A stretch of DNA of 12,429 bases from Planctomycetales bacterium. Lineage in GTDB: Bacteria > Planctomycetota > Planctomycetia > Gemmatales > Gemmataceae. The position numbers were made by a program, and so were the translations under genes. The stretch covers positions 1 to 12,429 of the forward strand of contig JAGVLI010000525.1 in assembly GCA_020054355.1 (NCBI GenBank), given 5' to 3'. A model generated the notes under the pieces. The model saw nothing but the letters and a program-made list of their open reading frames with translations. It made no database searches and was not told the origin of the DNA. Positions 7,862 through 12,429 of this stretch are shown here, in pieces. The first letter of the stretch is position 1, and every line of letters starts with the position of its first letter.

Positions 7862-7908
7862 AAAGCACGAGGGGCCGGAGAACCAGTTCTCCGGCCCCTC
7901 GTGCTTTT
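7862..7908. terminator. Bidirectional rho-independent terminator, 22-bp perfect stem
   Basis: 7862-7883 is an exact reverse complement of 7886-7907, with a two-base CA spacer. The central part is very G+C-rich (AGGGGCCGGAGA). A short T-run (7905-7908) follows on the plus strand, and the complementary A-run (7862-7864) gives Ts on the minus strand. It sits between convergent stops: the VWA gene ends at 7786 and the M48 gene at 7925. Because A/T runs end both arms, it can serve both genes. Confidence 0.8.
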
Positions 7909-7924
7909 CGGCTTGCCGTCTAAA

Positions 7925-9460
7925 TTACTCCGCATTCCGAGGCGTTGGGCTTTCCACCCGAGCATCGGCTGGCATCCGCGCCTGGTTGGGCGGCCGCTTG
8001 GGCGGGACCATCTGCACCAGGCCGAGCAGCAGCACCAGGCCGAGCAGCAGCACCCACTTCACCAGGCCGACGCGGCGCTGGAAACGCTTCTCCACGGTCG
8101 GGTCGGCCGCCACCTCTTGCAGAAAGCGCACGCGGCGGTCGATGGTGGAATGCTGCCAGGATTGCAGAAAGCCCGGCCGGGAGCGGCTGATGCCGTTCAG
8201 GGCGGCCACTCGCTCCAGCGCTTGGATAAAGGTTTGGATGCCCGTGGGGCACAAATTCCGGCTCGGCGCCGTCAGGTCGACTTCGTCGTGGCTGGTGCAG
8301 TCGGATCGTCCGCACGACACCGCCCGGCAGCCGTACAAGTCGGCCTGGCGTTCGCACCGGCGCGACAGGAAGCCGAAGACGAGGAAGATGTAGGCCCCCA
8401 GCGAGCCGACGAAGAGCGGGATGAACAGGTGGTCCTCGCCCTCGAGTTTCGGGGTCATGTCGAAGACATGGACCATCACGAGTTGCAGCCCGCCCACCAG
8501 CGCGGCCATGCTCAGGAAGAAGAAGGTCAGGTAGTAGGGCATGTGCTGGTGCTTGACGTGCCCCGCTTCATGGCCGAAGACTGCTTCCACTTCTTCCGGC
8601 GTCAACTCGCCCAGCAGGCGATCGCTGAGCACGACGTAGCGCAGCCAGGGCACGATGCCGACGACCAGGGCGTTGGCCACGCCATTGTGCGTGTTCCAGA
8701 GCATGATGTCGCTGCACCGGAAGCGGAGCCGCCTTGCGACGGCCTGCAGCCGGTCGCGCAATTCGCCCGCCGGCAGCGTGCGCAAACCGAGCACCAGCCG
8801 CAGAATCCAGGGCAGAACCGCGATCATTACCACCAGGATCAGCGGCACGCTCAGTTGCAGCCAGCCGGAATCGAACTCGCCCGGCCAGGTGCGCAGGATG
8901 CCGAGCATCACCACCAGCAAGAAGACGGGCACGAAGACCAATGCCAGGTACTGGCGCAGGTGAAAGCTGACGTAGCCCCAGCGCGACCAGTAGGCCCGCA
9001 GGTTCAGCAGCGGATGGGCGGTGTCGTGAAAGGCACGTTCGGCGTCGTAGAAGAAGCACCAGGACAGGACCAGCCCCAGCACGATGGGACTCAGCACCAC
9101 GAATTCCGCGCCCGGCAAGACCCACTCCCCGACCGAACAGAATCTTCGCACGGCCCAGCCCCAGCCCAGCACGTAAAGGGCCAGCCCGAAAAGCAGGAAC
9201 AAGCTCAACAGGTGAATGAGTCGAGAACGGCTGTAGGTGCGCAGGATCGCGTCGCGCCGGCTGGGATCGAGCAGTAACTGACGGCGCGTGCGCTGCGAAA
9301 TGAAGGCGGCGCCTAGCACCACCAGGCTCATGACCGACAAGGACAGCAGACTGGCCCAGAGGACGCCGTGACTGTCCGGATCGCTCCAACCGAAGGGTGG
9401 GTCGGGCCAAGAGGTGGGCAGGCACGCCAGATATAGCAACAGCAGCAGCAGCAGCGGCAT
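7925..9460 (-). CDS. M48 family integral membrane zinc metalloprotease
   Basis: This 511-residue protein has about eight or nine hydrophobic spans and one catalytic region. H297-E298-A-G-H301 in FGHEAGHVKHQH is the HExxH zinc motif, and E370 in RRCERQADLYG is the third zinc ligand, with D374 following as in HtpX/Ste24-type M48 peptidases. Spans lie at about 35-53, 81-103, four to five more before the HEAGH, two just after it, and one at the C-terminus. Such enzymes cleave membrane or misfolded proteins with the active site facing the cytosol. After E370 comes an insertion with C378, C383, C388 and C404. The last membrane helix contains an exact LLLGLV duplication caused by an 18-bp DNA repeat. 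ATG 9460 is chosen because GGAG lies ten bases upstream; a TTG at 9469 is too close to it. The gene lies downstream of the cupredoxin gene on the same strand, 110 bp apart. Confidence 0.88.
   Translation of the reverse strand: MPLLLLLLLYLACLPTSWPDPPFGWSDPDSHGVLWASLLSLSVMSLVVLGAAFISQRTRRQLLLDPSRRDAILRTYSRSRLIHLLSLFLLFGLALYVLGWGWAVRRFCSVGEWVLPGAEFVVLSPIVLGLVLSWCFFYDAERAFHDTAHPLLNLRAYWSRWGYVSFHLRQYLALVFVPVFLLVVMLGILRTWPGEFDSGWLQLSVPLILVVMIAVLPWILRLVLGLRTLPAGELRDRLQAVARRLRFRCSDIMLWNTHNGVANALVVGIVPWLRYVVLSDRLLGELTPEEVEAVFGHEAGHVKHQHMPYYLTFFFLSMAALVGGLQLVMVHVFDMTPKLEGEDHLFIPLFVGSLGAYIFLVFGFLSRRCERQADLYGCRAVSCGRSDCTSHDEVDLTAPSRNLCPTGIQTFIQALERVAALNGISRSRPGFLQSWQHSTIDRRVRFLQEVAADPTVEKRFQRRVGLVKWVLLLGLVLLLGLVQMVPPKRPPNQARMPADARVESPTPRNAE
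8015..8050. repeat. Perfect 18-bp tandem duplication within the M48 gene
   Basis: 8015-8032 and 8033-8050 are identical copies of CACCAGGCCGAGCAGCAG. Read on the minus strand they encode LLLGLV twice, inside the C-terminal transmembrane helix of the M48 protease. The reading frame is kept. The helix is lengthened by six residues relative to a single-copy version. Confidence 0.85.
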
Positions 9461-9495
9461 ACTTACCAATCTCCGATCCGAGCGCTTCCTAGCCT

Positions 9496-9501
9496 ATTCT
9501 A
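9496..9501 (-). promoter_or_regulatory. Possible -10 element (TAGAAT) for the M48 gene
   Basis: On the minus strand TAGAAT, five of six matches to TATAAT, lies 35 bases before ATG 9460 in the gap after the cupredoxin gene. The best -35 at 17-bp spacing, TTTCCC, matches poorly. It suggests the M48 gene may have its own promoter, but the evidence is weak. Confidence 0.25.
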
Positions 9502-9570
9502 TTCCATTGGGTCCGGTCGGGAAAGCAAGAGGCAGCCGTGGGACCACCGGGGCAAAACGAAGCCGCTGTC

Positions 9571-10281
9571 TCACCGTCCAGTCTTGTTCCATTCCACGGT
9601 CACTTCGAGGGTCTTGCCGCTTTCGATCTGGATCGTCCGCTTGTCTTGCAACCCGCTGTCGGGATGATGCGACCGCAAGGTGTACTTGCCCGGCGGCACC
9701 TGGGCGATGCGGAACTTGCCCTCGGCATCCGTGACCGCGAACCAGGGATGGGGCACGACGTACACCCAGGCACGCATCCAGGAATGCAGCGAACAACCGA
9801 TGACCACCGGCTTCTTCTGGACCTCGAAAACATGATCGATGGGCTGCGTCGCCAGCACGAACCGATTGAACTGGTCCGCCGCCACCGTGGACAGTGTCTG
9901 GACGCTGTGGTTGCACAGGTCGTTGTTGTCGAAGCGCACCGCCTGCCCGTGCTGGACGGCGACCACGCGCGGCATGAAGATCATGTCGCGCTGATCTATC
10001 AGCACCGGCGCGGCCTTCTGGAGCTTCGGCTGCGCGGGGATGTCGTCGAGCTGGAGCAGCACCGAACGCAGTCCCTTGCTCTTGCCATCGACGACCAGGT
10101 CGTAATGCTCGATCCGGCCGCCGTCCGTGGTCGTGATGATCTCCGGCTTCGGAACCTGGCCCGTGAAGCGGACCACGCCGGCAAGATTCCCCGGAGCGGG
10201 AGCATCCGCGGCCGATCCCGCGACGCCCCAGAGCAGGCATGATGCCAACAATCCGAGGAGCAAGAGTCGCATTGTGGTCAT
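9571..10281 (-). CDS. Secreted cupredoxin-like protein with regulatory-like C-terminal strand module
   Basis: This 236-residue exported protein has a signal peptide in residues 1-25 (basic start, leucine-rich core, AGSAAD cleavage region). Residues about 93-176 resemble a blue-copper fold: VLIDQRDMIFMPRVVAVQHG and VRFDNNDLCNHSV carrying H125, then IGCSLHSWM with C163, H166 and M169. These are plausible type I copper ligands. Residues about 180-230 (AVTDAEGKFRIAQVPPGKY...) form a carboxypeptidase-regulatory-like beta module. This combination is familiar from planctomycete proteins annotated as carboxypeptidase regulatory-like or methylamine-utilisation-like. The likely place is the periplasm or cell surface; electron transfer or copper binding is inferred, and a structural role is possible. 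ATG 10281 and ATG 10272 are both in frame; 10281 coincides with the expected transcription start of a perfect TATAAT. It is divergent from the enolase-superfamily gene, with 66 bp between the starts. Confidence 0.82.
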   Translation of the reverse strand: MTTMRLLLLGLLASCLLWGVAGSAADAPAPGNLAGVVRFTGQVPKPEIITTTDGGRIEHYDLVVDGKSKGLRSVLLQLDDIPAQPKLQKAAPVLIDQRDMIFMPRVVAVQHGQAVRFDNNDLCNHSVQTLSTVAADQFNRFVLATQPIDHVFEVQKKPVVIGCSLHSWMRAWVYVVPHPWFAVTDAEGKFRIAQVPPGKYTLRSHHPDSGLQDKRTIQIESGKTLEVTVEWNKTGR

Positions 10282-10287
10282 GTCTGG

Positions 10288-10293
10288 ATTATA
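10288..10293 (-). promoter_or_regulatory. Perfect -10 box TATAAT for the cupredoxin-like gene
   Basis: On the minus strand TATAAT ends six bases before ATG 10281, so a normally spaced start point would be the A of that ATG, giving a leaderless mRNA. The hexamer at the -35 position with 17-bp spacing (GCGCTT) is not a match. In this G+C-rich context a perfect hexamer is unlikely to be trivial, but no transcription data are available. Confidence 0.5.
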
Positions 10294-10347
10294 ACGGTGC
10301 CCGGACGCGGAAGCGCGGAAAACACCGAGAGCAGCAGGGAGCGATTC

Positions 10348-11463
10348 ATGAAGATCGTGGATGTGCGCTTGACCGGACTGGCGGGGGGCACGGTGGAGGG
10401 CGGCTGGGTCGATGACCTCAAGCCGGACGATGACCTGCACGTCATCGTCGAGGTCATCACCGACGAGGGTTTGAGCGGCGTCGGCAGCACCTTCACTAGC
10501 AAGGCGCTGACGCAGGCGGCGATGCAGCTCTTGAAGCCGCTCCTGATCGGCGAGCGCGCCGACGAGCCGATGCGCGTCAGCGAGAAACTCCGGCAGAGCT
10601 TTTTCTGGCAGGGACGCGGCGGCGCGGTCGAGCATGCCATCAGCGGCATCGACATTGCCCTCTGGGACCTGATGGGCAAGGTCTGCAATCAACCCGTGGC
10701 CCGGCTGCTGGGCGGTTGCTACCGTGACCGGATCAAGCCTTACGGCTCGCTGCTGTTCGACGAACCCGGTCCGCTCCGGGACAAGCTGCAAGCAGCGCTG
10801 GCCCGCGGCTTCAAGGCCATCAAGCTGGGCTGGCGGCCGTTTGGCCGGCGCGACGCCCGCACCGATGAACTGCTCATCGAAACCGCCCGGCGCACCGTCG
10901 GTCCCGACGTGGAGATCATGGTCGATGCCGGCGGCAGCGAGCAGTTCTGGCCGCACGGCTACAAGTGGGCCTTGCAAACCGCGAAGATGCTGGCGAACTA
11001 TCAGATTGCCTGGTTCGAGGAAGCCCTGCCGCCGGACGACATCGAAGGCATCGTCGAGCTGCGCCGCCACGCGCCCTTGCCGATTAGCACCGGCGAAGTG
11101 CTGACTCGTCGGCAGAGCTTCTGGCCGTTCCTTCAGCGTCATGCCGTGGACATCATCCAGCCGGACTGCACCAAGTGCGGCGGCCTGACCGAAGCCTGGC
11201 GCGTCGGTTGCATGGCTTACGAGCACAACATCCTGCTGGTGCCCCACGGCTGGAACACGGCCGTCGGCTTGGCGGCGGACTTGCAACTGTCGGCCGCGCT
11301 GCCCGTGGCGCGTTACGTCGAGTTCCTGACGCCGTCGCCGTACATGGACGACCTGATCGTCGAGCCGTTTCGCCCGGACAAGGAAGGTTTCCTGCCTATC
11401 CCCACGAAGCCCGGCCTGGGCATCGAATTGAACCGGGAAATGCTCGAGAAATACGGAGTATGA
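10348..11463 (+). CDS. Mandelate racemase/muconate lactonizing enzyme family protein
   Basis: This 371-residue protein is full length for the enolase superfamily. The N-terminal capping domain spans about 1-125, with HAISGIDIALWDLMGKV marking the family. The TIM-barrel part carries the three metal ligands D193 (MVDAGG), E224 (WFEEAL) and E250 (STGEVL). D273 (IIQPDCTKCGG) and H300 (VPHGWNT) are in place for the His-Asp general base. On strand two the usual KxK is K159-L-G161, so the second Lys is absent. This favours an acid-sugar dehydratase-like use of His300 over two-base racemisation; the substrate is probably a sugar acid but is not determinable. No signal peptide, so cytosolic. AGGGAG ends at 10341, six bases before ATG 10348, fixing the start over an upstream in-frame option at 10297. 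No sugar-acid kinase, aldolase or transporter lies beside it. A long palindrome follows the stop. Confidence 0.88.
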   Translation: MKIVDVRLTGLAGGTVEGGWVDDLKPDDDLHVIVEVITDEGLSGVGSTFTSKALTQAAMQLLKPLLIGERADEPMRVSEKLRQSFFWQGRGGAVEHAISGIDIALWDLMGKVCNQPVARLLGGCYRDRIKPYGSLLFDEPGPLRDKLQAALARGFKAIKLGWRPFGRRDARTDELLIETARRTVGPDVEIMVDAGGSEQFWPHGYKWALQTAKMLANYQIAWFEEALPPDDIEGIVELRRHAPLPISTGEVLTRRQSFWPFLQRHAVDIIQPDCTKCGGLTEAWRVGCMAYEHNILLVPHGWNTAVGLAADLQLSAALPVARYVEFLTPSPYMDDLIVEPFRPDKEGFLPIPTKPGLGIELNREMLEKYGV

Positions 11464-11470
11464 ACGTATC

Positions 11471-11535
11471 GTTTAGCCGCGAGCCGGAGGCGAGCGCTCG
11501 CTTCCGCAGCGCTCGCCTTCGGCTTGCGGCTAAAC
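11471..11535. repeat. Long imperfect palindrome, 28-bp arms, possible terminator
   Basis: 11471-11498 pairs with 11508-11535, with 26 of 28 canonical pairs and two G-T wobbles in the plus-strand RNA, around a nine-base loop. The arms begin GTTTAGCCGC and end GCGGCTAAAC. It lies eight bases after the stop of the enolase-superfamily gene and could end its transcript, though no T-run follows. The shape, with A/T-containing ends and a G+C-rich core, suggests a dispersed palindromic repeat. The rest of the gap to 11689 shows no gene. Confidence 0.75.
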
Positions 11536-11677
11536 TCCCCCAGTTTGCCAGGTGAATCCGGCTTACCGGCACAACTGCCTTTTACGGAGAATTGTCCTCT
11601 TGCCAATCAAGGTCCATCTCCCCGGCGACCGATGGAATTGAGCAGACCGCTTGACTTGCCTCGTCCGTCCGGCGGCT

Positions 11678-11683
11678 GGAGGA
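11678..11683 (+). promoter_or_regulatory. Ribosome binding site GGAGGA for the TolC-like gene
   Basis: GGAGGA lies six bases before ATG 11690. It is a near-ideal Shine-Dalgarno and settles the start of the partial gene that runs off the window. Confidence 0.8.
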
Positions 11684-11689
11684 CCGCTC

Positions 11690-12429
11690 ATGAACCGTCG
11701 CAGCCGTGAATTCTTGAATCGCTGCCGCCACGCTGGCCTGGCCGGCCTGCCATTGCTGCTCGGCGGTTGCGCCGACGAATCCCTGGTCCGCAACTGGCTG
11801 CTGCCCAAGCCGAGCGTGGCCCGCGCGGCGGCGCCGGAAGTCGCCGAGCAAATCGTGAAAGCCGCCGACGCCGATGGGAGCGAGGAATCCGAGGAATCAT
11901 CCGCAAGCACGCCTCATGGCTCTCCACCCCTCTCCTCTTCTTCGCGAGAAGAAGAGGGGAGGGAGGCCTCGAAGGCTCCCCAGGTGCCCATCAGCCTGGA
12001 CACCGTCCTGCGGCTGGCCGAGGAGCAAAACCCGCAGATCGGCCTGGCCCGCGCGCGCGTCGCGGAAGCCACGGCCGCCTGCGACCTGGCCCAGCGCTGG
12101 CTGCCGGACATCTACATCGGCACGGGCTATTACCGGCACGAAGGCGGCATCCAGCTGGAAGACGGCACCCTGATTCGCTCCAGCACCGGCGCCCAGCTTT
12201 CCGGCCTGGAGGTTTCGGGCCGGCTGAATCCCAAGGAAATCGCCTATCAGCGCATCAGCGCCCGGCGGAAAGAGCTGCAGCAGAAGGGCGAGCTGAGCAA
12301 GCTCACCAACGAAAACCTGCTGGAGGCCGCCACCACCTACCTGGACCTGCTGACCGTCCGCACCGGCGAGGCCATCGCCCGCGACATGCTCGAGGACCTG
12401 GAAGAGCTGGCGGGGCAAGCCGAGAAGCG
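11690..12429 (+). CDS. TolC-like outer-membrane efflux lipoprotein, N-terminal part
   Basis: The frame is open from ATG 11690 to the window end, 246 complete codons. Residues 1-27 form a lipoprotein signal: basic start, hydrophobic stretch, and LLGGC with C27 as lipid site. The start MNRRSREFLNR also resembles, imperfectly, a twin-arginine motif. A low-complexity linker of about 50-100 is rich in E, S and A. From about 100, ISLDTVLRLAEEQNPQIGLA and LAQRWLPDIYIGTGYYRHEG are the opening of an outer-membrane efflux (OEP/TolC) domain, followed by long helices such as ENLLEAATTYLDLLTVRTGE. The family forms trimeric export ducts with RND or ABC partners; the partner must lie outside the window. The linker contains a 16-bp-arm palindrome translated in frame. 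Expected full length is about 450-550 residues. GGAGGA six bases upstream supports the start. Confidence 0.85.
   Translation, partial: MNRRSREFLNRCRHAGLAGLPLLLGGCADESLVRNWLLPKPSVARAAAPEVAEQIVKAADADGSEESEESSASTPHGSPPLSSSSREEEGREASKAPQVPISLDTVLRLAEEQNPQIGLARARVAEATAACDLAQRWLPDIYIGTGYYRHEGGIQLEDGTLIRSSTGAQLSGLEVSGRLNPKEIAYQRISARRKELQQKGELSKLTNENLLEAATTYLDLLTVRTGEAIARDMLEDLEELAGQAEK
11928..11963. repeat. Palindromic repeat inside the TolC-like reading frame
   Basis: 11928-11943 pairs with 11948-11963 around a GCGA loop: 15 Watson-Crick pairs and one G-T. The purine-rich/pyrimidine-rich strand bias is unlike the flanking codons. It encodes residues 80-92 (PLSSSSREEEGRE) in the linker of the TolC-like lipoprotein without a stop or frameshift. 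It looks like a repeat element inserted into a tolerant, disordered part of the protein. Confidence 0.7.

Noticed and set aside
7795..7908. CRISPR-like array or attachment site from the repeated hairpins
   Set aside because: The three hairpins have different sequences, with no repeated direct unit, spacer pattern or integrase.
7901..9277. Long plus-strand open frame (458 codons) opposite the M48 gene
   Set aside because: The product is Q/H/E-rich without a recognisable domain; the minus strand encodes a clear HExxH protease with membrane helices.
9440..9457. CAG/AGC trinucleotide run at the start of the M48 gene
   Set aside because: It simply encodes the leucine run of the N-terminal hydrophobic segment; too short to treat as a microsatellite.
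10282..11286. Upstream extension of the cupredoxin-like frame to make a 571-residue protein
   Set aside because: The extension lies antisense to the well-supported enolase-superfamily gene. The signal peptide begins at 10281, directly after a TATAAT.

Overview
The window is G+C-rich, gene-dense DNA. It probably comes from a planctomycete, perhaps of the Gemmata/Gemmataceae type. This is inference from the gene mix: a DUF4058 protein with an N-terminal MPLHDW, an exported SGNH hydrolase, a small secreted cupredoxin plus regulatory-domain protein, a mandelate-racemase-like enzyme, a TolC-like lipoprotein, and many palindromic intergenic repeats. No rRNA, tRNA, CRISPR array, insertion sequence or phage gene is visible.

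Layout. (1) Positions 1-566, minus strand: the N-terminal part of a DUF4058 protein, cut by the window edge and divergent from the next gene. (2) 752-4603, plus: a very large Dna2-like protein with an N-terminal Cas4/RecB-type PD-(D/E)XK nuclease, four Fe-S cysteines, a long middle region and a C-terminal SF1B helicase with all signature motifs. (3) 4646-5377, plus: a secreted SGNH/GDSL-type hydrolase. (4) 5454-7786, plus: a two-gene unit with an ATGA overlap, an AbiEii/MNT-like nucleotidyltransferase followed by a cytosolic von Willebrand factor A (MIDAS) protein. (5) 7795-7908: three consecutive perfect hairpins in the convergent gap; the last, a 22-bp stem, is a likely bidirectional terminator. 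(6) 7925-9460, minus: a multi-spanning M48 zinc metalloprotease with a Cys-rich insertion. (7) 9571-10281, minus: a secreted cupredoxin-like protein whose ATG lies exactly where a perfect TATAAT would start transcription. (8) 10348-11463, plus: an enolase-superfamily (mandelate racemase/muconate lactonizing) enzyme, followed by a 28-bp long-arm palindrome. (9) 11690 to the window end, plus: the N-terminal part of a TolC-like outer-membrane lipoprotein carrying a palindromic repeat inside its reading frame.

How the parts relate. Most neighbours look like independent transcription units, as is common in planctomycetes. The strongest physical coupling is nucleotidyltransferase-VWA, an unusual pair. 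The nuclease-helicase is the most elaborate protein and a plausible DNA-repair or defence enzyme, but no partner in the window marks it as part of a known defence system. Several distinct palindromic elements, one of them translated in frame, suggest a genome rich in small repeats. Copy number and novelty cannot be judged from this window alone.
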